Below are positions 47,565-57,437 of a DNA stretch of 64,000 bases, piece by piece. A program made the position numbers and the translations under genes. Source of the DNA: an uncultured Eubacteriales bacterium (GTDB lineage Bacteria; Bacillota; Clostridia; Oscillospirales; Oscillospiraceae). The first letter of the stretch is position 1; every line of letters starts with the position of its first letter. The DNA lies in the NCBI GenBank assembly GCA_905198835.1, contig CAJKDY010000005.1, positions 1 through 64,000 on the forward strand. The letters run 5' to 3'. The notes below the pieces were generated by a model. The model saw nothing but the letters and a program-made list of their open reading frames with translations, did no database searches and was not told where the DNA came from.

Positions 47565-48284
47565 ATGAAAACGGCAGTTTTGGAGGGCATTCGGCTGAAA
47601 TTCACCCTGCTTTTGACCCGCTTGGGTCTTTGGGAGCCGGATAAGGTCATGTATATTGGCGGCAGCGATACTCTGCCGCCCCCTCTCTCCCGGGAAGAAG
47701 AGGCGGAGCTTTTGCAGCGGCTGGATGAGGAGGAGGTCCGCAGCCGGCTCATCGAGCGTAATTTGCGGCTGGTGGTCTACATCGCCCGGCGGTTTGAAAA
47801 CACCGGCGTGGGCATCGAGGACCTGATCTCCATCGGCACCATCGGGCTGATCAAAGCCGTAGGCACCTTCCAGCCCGCCAAGAACATCAAGCTGGCCACC
47901 TATGCCAGCCGATGCATTGAAAACGAGATCCTGATGCACCTGCGGAAGATCGCCAATCTGAAAAGCGAGGTTTCCTTCGACGAGCCGCTGAATACCGATT
48001 ACGACGGAAACGAGCTTCTGCTGTCCGACATTCTCGGCACTGAGGGCGACACGGTGGTCAAGCCCCTGGAGGAGGATGTAGATCGCCAGCTGCTGGCTAT
48101 GGCCCTTCGCAAGCTGACTTCTCGGGAGCAGACCATCATTACCCTACGCTTCGGCCTGGACGGCAAGGGAGAACGGACCCAAAAGGACGTGGCTGACCTA
48201 CTGGGCATCTCCCAAAGCTACATATCCCGGCTGGAAAAGCGCATTATCGCCCGGCTGAAACGGGAAATTTTGAAGATGGCATGA
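47565..48284 (+). CDS. sigE: RNA polymerase sporulation sigma factor SigE (pro-sigma-E)
   Basis: A 239-aa sigma-70-family factor. A hydrophobic/basic pro-sequence (residues 1-28) is followed by [19 protein letters not shown], matching the processing region of B. subtilis pro-sigma-E. Region 2 contains [31 protein letters not shown] (split by [10 protein letters not shown] and [11 protein letters not shown]) and region 4 ends [18 protein letters not shown]. It directs early mother-cell genes, including the spoIIIA operon at 57438-62215. AGGAG lies 7 bases before the ATG at 47565. sigG, often the next gene in clostridia, does not follow. Confidence 0.96.
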   Translation: MKTAVLEGIRLKFTLLLTRLGLWEPDKVMYIGGSDTLPPPLSREEEAELLQRLDEEEVRSRLIERNLRLVVYIARRFENTGVGIEDLISIGTIGLIKAVGTFQPAKNIKLATYASRCIENEILMHLRKIANLKSEVSFDEPLNTDYDGNELLLSDILGTEGDTVVKPLEEDVDRQLLAMALRKLTSREQTIITLRFGLDGKGERTQKDVADLLGISQSYISRLEKRIIARLKREILKMA

Positions 48285-48285
48285 A

Positions 48286-48317
48286 AAACGGCGTGGGCCA
48301 CTGCCCACGCCGTTTTT
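48286..48317 (+). terminator. Bidirectional terminator between sigE and the Vat-like gene
   Basis: A stem of ACGGCGTGGGC (48288-48298) with its complement (48303-48313), flanked by A5 and T5, overlaps the end of sigE. The symmetry suits termination from both sides, ending sigE and the converging Vat-like gene. Confidence 0.9.
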
Positions 48318-48318
48318 C

Positions 48319-48954
48319 TTACATATCTTCTATCAGCTTTTCTATCCTGCCCGACTGAATATCGTCCAGATGCCGGGCAATCTTTTCCTCTGGCCAATCC
48401 CACCATTTCAGCCTTTCCAGCGTCTCTACGGTCTCCGGAGCAAACCGCTGGCGGATGGGTCTGGCGGGCACGCCGCCTACGATGGTGTACGGCGGCACAT
48501 CCCGAGTCACCACTGCCCGGGCGCCGATGATCGCCCCGTCGCCAATGGTAACACCCGCCAGAACAACAGCCTCGTAGCCGATCCACACATCGTTACCGAG
48601 GATAATATCACCCTCATTGTCCCAGGCCTTGGGGATATCCTCTACCGGCAGTCCCCACTCCTCAAAGAAAATCGGAAAGGGGTAGGTGGATAGGCTGCTC
48701 AGGGCATGGTTGGCGCTGTTGAACAGAAACTTTGCGCCGCAGGCGATGGAGCAAAATTTTCCAATCACCAGCCGCTCATGGTTGACGGGATAGTGGTAGA
48801 GCACATTATTGCGTTGAAAATCCCTGGGGTCATGGACAAAGTCGTCATAGACCGTGTACGCTCCCACCTCAATGGAGGGGTCGGTCACGACATTTTGTAA
48901 GTAGACGGTGCTGTGCCCCTGAGAGCGGGGATATATTTTCCATTGCGGGATCAT
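48319..48954 (-). CDS. Vat/CatB-like xenobiotic O-acetyltransferase
   Basis: A 211-aa left-handed parallel beta-helix (hexapeptide repeat) acetyltransferase. Motifs typical of streptogramin A acetyltransferases (Vat) and CatB are present: GKFCSIACGAKFLFNSANHAL (split: GKFCSIACGAKF and NSANHAL with the catalytic His), GNDVWIGYEAVVLAGVTIG and WWDWPEEKI. The ATG at 48954 has AAGGAGG 7 bases upstream. It could inactivate streptogramin A or chloramphenicol, but chromosomal XAT homologues often act on unknown substrates. Last gene downstream of argS. Confidence 0.9.
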   Translation of the reverse strand: MIPQWKIYPRSQGHSTVYLQNVVTDPSIEVGAYTVYDDFVHDPRDFQRNNVLYHYPVNHERLVIGKFCSIACGAKFLFNSANHALSSLSTYPFPIFFEEWGLPVEDIPKAWDNEGDIILGNDVWIGYEAVVLAGVTIGDGAIIGARAVVTRDVPPYTIVGGVPARPIRQRFAPETVETLERLKWWDWPEEKIARHLDDIQSGRIEKLIEDM

Positions 48955-49034
48955 CAAAAAACCTCCTTGGTTCGTTTCTATTCTTGGACGATCCCGCATC
49001 CCACAATACAGCGCTTCACGCATACCACCACACT

Positions 49035-49238
49035 TTATGTACTTTGTGCCAGCTTCTCTTCGAGCAGACTGTTCGCCAACTCAAAGGCTTTGATACGCCG
49101 CTTGGCCAGCGTGATCTGGGGCTTATAGCGCTGAGGCTCCTCTTTCCCCTCCAGGGTCTTGACTACCTGGCGGAGCTTATGGAGGGTGGAGTCGATCTGG
49201 CGCTTGGCCTCCAGATAATCTTCTCGCTCCGTCATCAC
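49035..49238 (-). CDS. Small hypothetical helical protein
   Basis: A 67-aa, charged, fully helical protein (EREDYLEAKRQIDSTLHKLR, then LAKRRIKAFELANSLLEEKL) likely to form a coiled coil. It overlaps the end of the CAT-like gene by four bases (ATGA), so it is translationally coupled to it. I do not recognise the family. It lies between two acetyltransferase genes and is probably part of the same transcript; no function can be assigned. Confidence 0.65.
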   Translation of the reverse strand: MMTEREDYLEAKRQIDSTLHKLRQVVKTLEGKEEPQRYKPQITLAKRRIKAFELANSLLEEKLAQST

Positions 49239-49855
49239 AGTTTCAAACGGGCGGTGAGGGCGGCGTAGAATTGGCCGACGTGGTAGCCGTCCAGCAGGCG
49301 GTGGTTCAGCTCCAGGCTCACATTCAGCATGGTGCGGTCATCCCGCTCCTCCCAACGGCCCCAGGACACCCGGGGAATGGTATCGGTGGGGTCCACGTCC
49401 CGCTCATTGGTCAGCGCGGTGATGGGAAACCAGGGCAGGCAGGTGAAATAGATCAACTGGTCCTCGTCCCAGTCTCCACTGGTGATGAACGCCTCTTGGG
49501 CGGCGGCCTTCGCCTTGGCCCGGAGGCAGAAGTCCGCCAGGTCGTCCCCCGCTTCCAGGGTAACGATCTGGAACAGCTCGCTCCCCGGCTTCAGGTCGGT
49601 AAAGCTGGGCACCAGCCGGTCATGGCGAACGATCACGCCGTTTCGGTCTCGGAGGCGAAATTCCTCCACATCCTCCATGGCCTTGGTCACCAAAAAGACC
49701 AAAGCGGCGTAAAAGGACAAACTCTTTTCCTTGACGTACCGGCGCAGGTCCGTTACATCTACAGGGAAGGTCAGGCTGTAAAAGGGGTGGGACATGGGGG
49801 CAAAAAAGCGGTAGTGCTCCTCCCTTTCCCACGCGGCGCGGTCGATGATCTCCAT
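49235..49855 (-). CDS. Chloramphenicol acetyltransferase (CAT)-like protein
   Basis: A 206-aa CAT-fold protein. It has the N-terminal YRFFAPMSHPFYSLTFPVDVT (split: YRFFAPMSHPFYS and LTFPVDVT) and the family core INVS-like SLELNHRLLDGYHVGQF. The catalytic His of HxxxD (NHRLLDG) is kept, while the preceding His of the usual HHxxxDG is Asn. True resistance enzymes have both, so activity on chloramphenicol is uncertain. It starts 3 bases after argS ends, in an unusual housekeeping context. Confidence 0.87.
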   Translation of the reverse strand: MEIIDRAAWEREEHYRFFAPMSHPFYSLTFPVDVTDLRRYVKEKSLSFYAALVFLVTKAMEDVEEFRLRDRNGVIVRHDRLVPSFTDLKPGSELFQIVTLEAGDDLADFCLRAKAKAAAQEAFITSGDWDEDQLIYFTCLPWFPITALTNERDVDPTDTIPRVSWGRWEERDDRTMLNVSLELNHRLLDGYHVGQFYAALTARLKL

Positions 49856-49858
49856 GGC

Positions 49859-51607
49859 TTACATCTTCACCGGGGCGTTGACGCCCAGAAGGCCCAGGCC
49901 GTTGGCGATCACGGCCCGGGTGGCGTCGGCCAGCTTCAGACGGGCCTGAGCCACCGCCGCGGCCTCGCCCTTGATGCGATGGGCGTTATAGAAGCGGTGG
50001 AAATCGGCGGCCAGGTCCACCAGATAATGGTTGATCTGGGAGGGGTCCAGGCTTTTGGCCGCCACGCGGATCTCACTGGGATAGCGGGCCAGGGCTTTAA
50101 GAAGCGCTGTTTCCTCGGCGCTGGTGAGCAATCCCATGTCCACCTCCGCCGCGGCGGGGATAGTCAGGCCCTCTTCGCTTTGGAGCTTGGCGAGCATGGA
50201 GCAGATGCGGGCGTGGGCATATTGGACGTAGTAGACCGGGTTTTCACCGTCCTCCCGGACGGCCAGGTCCAAATCGAAGTCCACCGGGCTGGAGGGCTTG
50301 GAGCTATTGAAGAAGAACCGGGCCGCGTCCACGCTGACCTCGTCCAACAGGTCATGGAGGGCAATGGCCTTGCCCGAGCGCTTGGACATCCGCACCGGCT
50401 TGCCGTCTTGCAGCAAATTGACAAGCTGCATCAGCACAATGATCAGCCGATGGGACCCGTCCAGCCCAAGGCCGTCCAGGGCGGCCTGGAGCCGGGCCAC
50501 ATGGCCGTGGTGGTCGGCGCCCCAGATGTTGATAGCGGTGTCAAAGCCCCGGTCCTGGAGCTTGTTGCGGTGGTAGGCGATGTCGGCGGCAAAGTAGGTA
50601 TAAAAGCCGTTGGCCCGACGCAGCACGTCGTCTTTCAGGTCCAGCTTCTCCACCTGCTCGGCGGTCTTTCCCTCGCGCAGATATTTCTCTTGCAGGAGCT
50701 TGGTGGTGTTGAGCCAAAGAGCGCCGTCCTGCTCGTAGGTATAGCCCTTGTCAGTCAGCAGTCCCACCGTCCCAGCCACTGCGCCGCTGTCGTGGAGGGT
50801 GGATTCCAGGAACCAGGTATCATATTTGATGCCGTATTTCAGCAGGTCGGCCTTCATCTTGGGGATATTGCGCGCAAGGCCGTATTGGGCCAGCGCCTCC
50901 TGGCGCTTTTCCTCGCTCTCAGCGGCCAGACCGTCGCCAAACTCCGCGCGGTAGGCGGCGGCCAGCTCCCGGATGTCCTCGCCATGGTAGCCGTCTTCGG
51001 GGAACTCTACCGCGTCCTCGCCGCGGATAAGCTGTAAATAGCGACAGTCGATGGACTTGGCGAACTTGGCGATCTGGTTACCCGCGTCGTTGACGTAGAA
51101 CTCCCGCTCCACGCTGCAGCCCAGCCGGTCCAAAATGGCGGCCAGGGTATCGCCCAAAACGCCGCCCCGGGCATTGCCCATGTGCATGGGCCCGGTGGGG
51201 TTGGCGGAGACAAACTCCACCATCACACGCCGGCCCTTACCCGCGTCGCTACGGCCATAGCTGTCGCCTTCGGCCTCAATGACAGAGAGGGCCTGGGCAA
51301 ACCACCGCTGGCCCAGGGTGAAGTTCAAAAAGCCCGGTCCGGCGATGTCCACTTTGGAAAAGTAGGTGTCCGTCAGGTCCATTTCCTCCACCAGGATCTG
51401 GGCGATCTGGCGGGGATTCATGCCCAGGGGCTTGGCGGCGGCCAGGGCAAAGGAGGTGGCCCAGTCGCCGTTTTTCACGTCCTTGGGCACCTCCACCTGT
51501 CCGGCCACAGTCTGCCCACCGGGCAGCTTGCCCGCCTGGGCGGCTTTTTCATAGGCAGTTTGGGTCAGGGCCTCGATCTGGCTCTTGGCCGCGTCCATCA
51601 TGTTCAT
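49859..51607 (-). CDS. argS: Arginine--tRNA ligase
   Basis: A 582-aa class I synthetase. The N-terminal Add-1 domain (residues 1-110) precedes the catalytic core with the HIGH-equivalent PTGPMHMGNARG (near residue 125) and KMSKS-equivalent RMSKRSGKAI (near 405), and a DALR anticodon-binding domain ends the protein. The ATG at 51607 has AGGTG 6-7 bases upstream. It follows DUF1934 by 28 bases, the same pairing as ywiB-argS in Bacillus. Confidence 0.96.
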   Translation of the reverse strand: MNMMDAAKSQIEALTQTAYEKAAQAGKLPGGQTVAGQVEVPKDVKNGDWATSFALAAAKPLGMNPRQIAQILVEEMDLTDTYFSKVDIAGPGFLNFTLGQRWFAQALSVIEAEGDSYGRSDAGKGRRVMVEFVSANPTGPMHMGNARGGVLGDTLAAILDRLGCSVEREFYVNDAGNQIAKFAKSIDCRYLQLIRGEDAVEFPEDGYHGEDIRELAAAYRAEFGDGLAAESEEKRQEALAQYGLARNIPKMKADLLKYGIKYDTWFLESTLHDSGAVAGTVGLLTDKGYTYEQDGALWLNTTKLLQEKYLREGKTAEQVEKLDLKDDVLRRANGFYTYFAADIAYHRNKLQDRGFDTAINIWGADHHGHVARLQAALDGLGLDGSHRLIIVLMQLVNLLQDGKPVRMSKRSGKAIALHDLLDEVSVDAARFFFNSSKPSSPVDFDLDLAVREDGENPVYYVQYAHARICSMLAKLQSEEGLTIPAAAEVDMGLLTSAEETALLKALARYPSEIRVAAKSLDPSQINHYLVDLAADFHRFYNAHRIKGEAAAVAQARLKLADATRAVIANGLGLLGVNAPVKM

Positions 51608-51635
51608 TTCCGGCACCTCGCTTGTCTCTTTCTCA

Positions 51636-52082
51636 CTACTGGGGCAATCGTCCGGGCACGGCCCGGCGCACGCTAATATGGAACATATTCTGCCCGGCCT
51701 GGCCATGCTCGATCTCCAGGGCGTAGTAGATGGTCACGTCGCCGCCCCGGCTATCCAAAGACGCGCGCATCTTGCGGGTGTTGATACCCACAGAGAGCGC
51801 GCCATAGGGCGTGTCGTACATGGAGAGGTGACGTCTCCCCTCCTCAAAGACCATCTGGGAGTTCACCGCGCCCACCCGCTGGAGCGTCACCCGCCGGGGT
51901 TCCACCTGGATGGTGGTAAGGGTGCCCTCCAGCCCAGTGACCTCGCTTTCCTGATAAGAAAGGGTAACGCCCGCGTCGCCGTGGTCCTCCAACTTGCCCT
52001 CGGTGACCAATTCGATGACCTCCGGCTGGCTCTGGGGATAGGACTGTTTGCCCTTGATGGAGATAATAACGTCGTGTTCCAT
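51636..52082 (-). CDS. DUF1934 domain protein (YwiB-like)
   Basis: A 148-aa beta-barrel (calycin-like) protein of the DUF1934 family, starting MEHDVIISIKGKQ and with VIELVTEGKL and LSYQESEVTGLEGT. It sits directly upstream of argS, as ywiB does in B. subtilis, under a good promoter. Biochemical role is unknown; the gene neighbourhood suggests a link to translation. Confidence 0.88.
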   Translation of the reverse strand: MEHDVIISIKGKQSYPQSQPEVIELVTEGKLEDHGDAGVTLSYQESEVTGLEGTLTTIQVEPRRVTLQRVGAVNSQMVFEEGRRHLSMYDTPYGALSVGINTRKMRASLDSRGGDVTIYYALEIEHGQAGQNMFHISVRRAVPGRLPQ

Positions 52083-52121
52083 GGCTCTCCACCTCCATTC
52101 GGTCCAAAGTCATACCAGGGG

Positions 52122-52150
52122 ATTATACCTTGAAAGAAAGGAATTGTAAA
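52122..52150 (-). promoter_or_regulatory. Promoter of the DUF1934-argS operon
   Basis: Minus-strand TTTACA (52145-52150), 17-base spacer, TATAAT (52122-52127), about 40 bases before the DUF1934 ATG. Confidence 0.75.
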
Positions 52151-52191
52151 GAGGGGAAGCCTGAGAAGTTTTGTCGGTGACAGGGCTTATA

Positions 52192-53007
52192 TCAATATTC
52201 CTCAATGGCGATCTGCTGGGCCTGGCCCTGGATGTCCTCGCCTAAAAAGATGGAGGCCAGGGCGCCGAAGTCGGCAGCGCTGTCGCTGGCAAAGTAGCGG
52301 TGGGTGCCGCCGCTCTCCTTGCCGCAGGCCATATCCCGCTCCGCCAGGAGCCGGGCCACCGTGTCTACACAGGCCGCCCCAGAGCTGATCAGGGTCACCT
52401 CTGGGCCCAGATAGGTCCCGATGGCCTCGGCCAGCAACGGATAGTGGGTACAGCCCAGCACCAAGGTGTCCACCGCCGCGTCCTTCATGGGCGCGATGTA
52501 CTCCTCCACCAACAGCCTCACCAGCGGGTCATCCGGCCGGTAGCGACCGTTTTCCACCAAGGGCACAAACAGCGGACAGGCCCGGGTGGTGACCTGCACT
52601 TGCGGCATCAGCTGCCGCAGCGTCCGCTCATAAGCGCCGCTGGCAATGGTAGTCTTGGTACCCACCAAGCCGATGCGGCCCGTCTTGGTGGCACACACGG
52701 CGGCCCGAGCCGCAGGCTCCACCACGCCGATGATGGGCAGTGGGTTTTCCCGGGTCAGCACCTCCAGGGCGGTGGTGGACACTGTGCCGCAGGCAATGAC
52801 AATGGCCTTCAGATCAAAGGTCCGCAAAAAAGCCACGTCCTGGCGAGCGTATTTGACAACGGTCTCCGCGCCTTTACTGCCGTAAGGCACCCGGCCTGTA
52901 TCACCAAAGTAAACAATGTCCTCACCGGGCAAGCGGTGGATCAGCTCACGCACCGTCGTAAGCCCTCCCATGCCGGAATCAAACACTCCTATGGCCCGCG
53001 TGTCCAT
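52192..53007 (-). CDS. murI: Glutamate racemase
   Basis: A 271-aa cofactor-free racemase making D-glutamate for peptidoglycan. The catalytic cysteines sit in VIACGTVSTTALE (near residue 75) and LGCTHYPLLAE (near residue 188), and the N-terminus has IGVFDSGMGGLTTVREL. The ATG at 53007 has AGGAGGG 6 bases upstream. Transcribed divergently from dinB. Confidence 0.96.
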   Translation of the reverse strand: MDTRAIGVFDSGMGGLTTVRELIHRLPGEDIVYFGDTGRVPYGSKGAETVVKYARQDVAFLRTFDLKAIVIACGTVSTTALEVLTRENPLPIIGVVEPAARAAVCATKTGRIGLVGTKTTIASGAYERTLRQLMPQVQVTTRACPLFVPLVENGRYRPDDPLVRLLVEEYIAPMKDAAVDTLVLGCTHYPLLAEAIGTYLGPEVTLISSGAACVDTVARLLAERDMACGKESGGTHRYFASDSAADFGALASIFLGEDIQGQAQQIAIEEY

Positions 53008-53041
53008 GGCCTTCCCTCCTGTTGATCGTATATTCCTTCTT

Positions 53042-53070
53042 ATCATATGACACTTTGGCGCGAATAACAA
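53042..53070 (-). promoter_or_regulatory. Promoter of murI
   Basis: Minus-strand TTGTTA (53065-53070), 17-base spacer, TATGAT (53042-53047). It is back to back with the dinB promoter, the two -35 boxes being 28 bases apart. Confidence 0.65.
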
Positions 53071-53098
53071 GGGGCAATTTGCGTTTTAGAACAACTGT

Positions 53099-53127
53099 TT
53101 GACAACGCTTTTTCCATGTGGTATACT
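53099..53127 (+). promoter_or_regulatory. Promoter of dinB
   Basis: TTGACA (53099-53104), 17-base spacer, TATACT (53122-53127), near consensus. I see no LexA-type palindrome (GAACN4GTTC) around it; the upstream GAACAACTGTT is only partly similar. Confidence 0.8.
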
Positions 53128-53162
53128 AAGAAAAAACCTGTGTGGCAAGGAGGCGGCGAGCT

Positions 53163-54380
53163 GTGGAGCGGACCATCCTACACTGCGATCTGAACTGCTT
53201 TTTCGCCTCGGTGGAGCTGCTGGGCCACCCGGAGCTTCGCCATCTGCCTGTGGCCGTCTGCGGCGATCCCACCAGCCGCCACGGCATTATCCTGGCCAAA
53301 AACGAGCCGGCCAAGGCCTTTGGCATCCAGACCGCCGAGACCATCTGGCAGGCCAAAAGCAAATGCCCGGACCTGGTGCTGCTGCCGCCCCACCACCAGC
53401 AGTACCGGGACCTCTCCCGCCAGGTCAATGCCATCTACCAAGAATACACCGACCGGGTAGAGCCCTTCGGTGTGGACGAAAGCTGGCTGGACATCACCGG
53501 GGCCATCCACCTTTTTGGCGGCAACGGCAAGGCATTAGCCAATGAGTTGCGGCGGCGACTCCGGGAGGAACTGGGACTCACCATTTCGGTGGGCGTTTCC
53601 TACAATAAGGTCTTTGCCAAGCTGGGCAGCGACTACAAAAAGCCTGACGCCACCACCGTCATCACGCCCCGGGACATGGAGCGCATGGTGTGGCCGCTGC
53701 CTGTCGGGGCTATGCTCTTTGTGGGCCGGGCCACCCAGCGGGTGCTGGAGCCCTACGGCGTCAAGACCATCGGCGACCTGGCCCGGTTCGACCCCCATTC
53801 TTTGGAATCCCTCTTGGGCAAGCTGGGCGTCCAGCTCCACCGCTACGCCAACGGCTTGGACGATGAGCCGGTGGCTTTGGCCGGCAGCTGGACGCCGCCA
53901 AAATCCGTGGGCAACGGGCTTACCTTTTCTCAAAACCTCACCACCTGGGATGAGGTCAAGACCGGCATCGCCCTGTTGTGCGACGGCGTGGCCACCGAGC
54001 TTCGAAAAAACGCCATGGTGAGCCGCACGCTGCAGCTCACCCTTCGAGACCCGAAATTTAAGGATATCTGCCGCCAGCGACCCCTGCCCCGGCCCACCCA
54101 GTACGCCCGGGAGCTGGCTGAAACATCTCTGGACATTCTCCAAGACAGCTGGAAGCCAGGCAGCCCCATCCGGGCGTTGACCGTTACAGCGCAAAATCTC
54201 ATCCCACAGGAGGAGGGCTGGCAGCAGATGGATCTGTTTGCCGGGCCAGAGGAGGACCCACAGCGGCAAAAGCAGGCCCACTTGGAGACAGCTATGGACG
54301 CCATCCGGGAAAAGCTAGGCAAAAAGGCCATCGGCTTTTCCGGTGTGATAGGTAAGGGCGCCCGGGAACACGATCTGTAG
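53163..54380 (+). CDS. dinB: Y-family DNA polymerase (DNA polymerase IV, DinB)
   Basis: A 405-aa translesion polymerase. Catalytic acidic residues lie in HCDLNCFFASVE (near residue 9) and GVDESWLDITG (near residue 107). The little-finger domain occupies about 230-350. A C-terminal tail contains QQMDLFAGPEED, resembling a beta-clamp-binding QxxLF motif. The GTG at 53163 is chosen because AGGAGG lies 9 bases upstream. Confidence 0.94.
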   Translation: MERTILHCDLNCFFASVELLGHPELRHLPVAVCGDPTSRHGIILAKNEPAKAFGIQTAETIWQAKSKCPDLVLLPPHHQQYRDLSRQVNAIYQEYTDRVEPFGVDESWLDITGAIHLFGGNGKALANELRRRLREELGLTISVGVSYNKVFAKLGSDYKKPDATTVITPRDMERMVWPLPVGAMLFVGRATQRVLEPYGVKTIGDLARFDPHSLESLLGKLGVQLHRYANGLDDEPVALAGSWTPPKSVGNGLTFSQNLTTWDEVKTGIALLCDGVATELRKNAMVSRTLQLTLRDPKFKDICRQRPLPRPTQYARELAETSLDILQDSWKPGSPIRALTVTAQNLIPQEEGWQQMDLFAGPEEDPQRQKQAHLETAMDAIREKLGKKAIGFSGVIGKGAREHDL

Positions 54381-54383
54381 ATC

Positions 54384-54420
54384 AAGCCCGGACGGGAGTG
54401 ATCCCCGTCCGGGCTTGTTG
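54384..54420 (+). terminator. Terminator after dinB
   Basis: A perfect 13-bp stem AAGCCCGGACGGG (54384-54396) with its complement (54404-54416) and 7-base loop, then GTTGTTT. It lies between converging dinB and the threonine-aldolase-like gene; only the plus side has a T run. Confidence 0.85.
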
Positions 54421-54421
54421 T

Positions 54422-55450
54422 TTACAGCTTCTCCGGCAGCGTCGCCAGCAGACTGTCCACGTCCGCTTCGGTCGTCGTAAAGCAGGTTACGAACCGAACG
54501 GCCACTTCCCTGTCGCTGAGTTCGCTCCAGATCTCATAGGCGCAGACCCGGTCCAGCGTTTCCAGAAGCGTCCGGGGCACGATGGGGAAGATCTGATTGG
54601 TGGTGGTCTCGTTCAGCATGGCGTATCCCTTGGCTATCAGCCCCGCCTGGAGCCGTCCGGCCATGGCGTTGGCGTGGCGGGCCATGTCCCAGTATAGGCC
54701 CTTTTCCAGCAGAGCCTGGAACTGCACCCCCAGCAGCCAGCCCTTGGCCAGCACCGCGCCCCGCTGCTTTTTGATGCGGAAGAAGTCTTGCTGAAGCTCG
54801 GGTTTGACAATGACCAGCGCCTCACCCATCAGCGCGCCGTTTTTCGTGCCGCCGATGTAGAACGCGTCGCACAGCCGGGCAAGGTCGGGCAAGGTCACGT
54901 CGTTGTCGCTGGCCGTTAGCGCCGAGCCGAGACGCGCGCCGTCCAGAAAAAGCAGTAGGCCGTTTTTCCGGCAGCAGGCCGACAGCGCCTCCAGCTCGGC
55001 CAGGGTGTAGACCCCGCCGGTCTCAGTGGCGTCGGAGATATAGACCATGGCGGCCTTGGCCACATGGGGATCAGCGCACATCCTGACCACCGGCTCGATG
55101 GCGGCGGGCGTCACCTTGCCGTCCGGGCCCGCGCTCACTTGAAAGAGCTTGTGGCCCGTGGCCTCCACCGCGCCGCCCTCATGGCCGTTGATGTGGCCGC
55201 TCTGGGCGCAGATGACCCCTTCCCAGGGCCGCAAAAAGGCGGCAATGGCGGTAAAATTGGCCTGGGTGCCGCCGATGAGAAACTGGACGTCGGCCTGGGG
55301 CGCTTGGCAAAGGTCCCGGATCAGATCGGCGCACCGGGCGCAGTAGTCATCCGCACCGTAGCCCACATTACCCTCCAGATTGGTGGCAAAAAGGGCTTCC
55401 AAAACCTTTGGATGGGCGCCCATACAGTAGTCGTTTCGAAATTGAAGCAT
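54422..55450 (-). CDS. ltaE: Low-specificity L-threonine aldolase / beta-eliminating lyase family
   Basis: A 342-aa PLP enzyme of the aspartate-aminotransferase fold that splits threonine to glycine and acetaldehyde. It shows FRNDYCMGAHPKVLEAL, GGTQANFTAI near residue 60, LFLDGARLGSAL near 170 and the PLP lysine in YIGGTKNGALMGEAL near 200. Length fits. It stands alone between dinB and glnS, 75 bases after the glnS stop. Related lyases share the fold, so specificity is not certain. Confidence 0.9.
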   Translation of the reverse strand: MLQFRNDYCMGAHPKVLEALFATNLEGNVGYGADDYCARCADLIRDLCQAPQADVQFLIGGTQANFTAIAAFLRPWEGVICAQSGHINGHEGGAVEATGHKLFQVSAGPDGKVTPAAIEPVVRMCADPHVAKAAMVYISDATETGGVYTLAELEALSACCRKNGLLLFLDGARLGSALTASDNDVTLPDLARLCDAFYIGGTKNGALMGEALVIVKPELQQDFFRIKKQRGAVLAKGWLLGVQFQALLEKGLYWDMARHANAMAGRLQAGLIAKGYAMLNETTTNQIFPIVPRTLLETLDRVCAYEIWSELSDREVAVRFVTCFTTTEADVDSLLATLPEKL

Positions 55451-55525
55451 AGCAAGGCATTCTCCTTTATAGATATTGAACAGCCTGGCCTTGCGGACAA
55501 GGCCAGGCTGTAAAGTGAATAGGCC

Positions 55526-57211
<1,686 letters not shown>

Positions 57212-57233
57212 ATGTCTCAACTCCTCGCTCAAG

Positions 57234-57286
57234 TAAAATATACAAGCCAGCCGCCCTTATCCAGGCAAGCTAACTTGTATATTTTA
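57234..57286 (-). repeat. 13-bp inverted repeat overlapping the glnS promoter
   Basis: TAAAATATACAAG (57234-57246) and CTTGTATATTTTA (57274-57286) are perfect complements 27 bases apart. The distal arm contains the glnS -10 box, so the repeat spans the transcription start. This suits a repressor operator more than an RNA hairpin. No cognate regulator is adjacent. Confidence 0.7.
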
Positions 57287-57309
57287 TCCTGTCATGGCTG
57301 AAATTGCAA
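57281..57309 (-). promoter_or_regulatory. Promoter of glnS
   Basis: Minus-strand TTGCAA (57304-57309), 17-base spacer, TAAAAT (57281-57286). Confidence 0.68.
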
Positions 57310-57401
57310 TAGTTTTTTCCTACCCTCCTCCGCCCTTGAGAAACACATTTTAAAACGGTGCTTTACTCTGTTATCTTGGGTGCATATACAAGTAGCAACA
57401 G

Positions 57402-57432
57402 AAAACCTCCCGGAACGTTCCGGGAGGTTTTT
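57402..57432 (-). terminator. Terminator of the spoIIIA operon
   Basis: A 30-base perfect palindrome (57402-57431) with arms AAAACCTCCCGGAAC and its complement. T4 on the minus strand and T5 on the plus strand make it usable in either direction; it lies 6 bases after the spoIIIAH stop. Confidence 0.88.
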
Positions 57433-57437
57433 CGGTG

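Noticed and set aside
49271..51037. Open frame of 588 codons on the plus strand opposite argS and the CAT-like gene
   Set aside because: Antisense to well-supported genes; no family similarity.
53080..53098. LexA/SOS box at the dinB promoter
   Set aside because: Only a partial GAACAACTGTT-like stretch is present; it lacks the GAACN4GTTC dyad.
57234..57286. Rho-independent terminator or T-box ahead of glnS
   Set aside because: The inverted repeat spans the -10 box and start site, has a 27-base spacer and no T run in the right place; no T-box motif is present.
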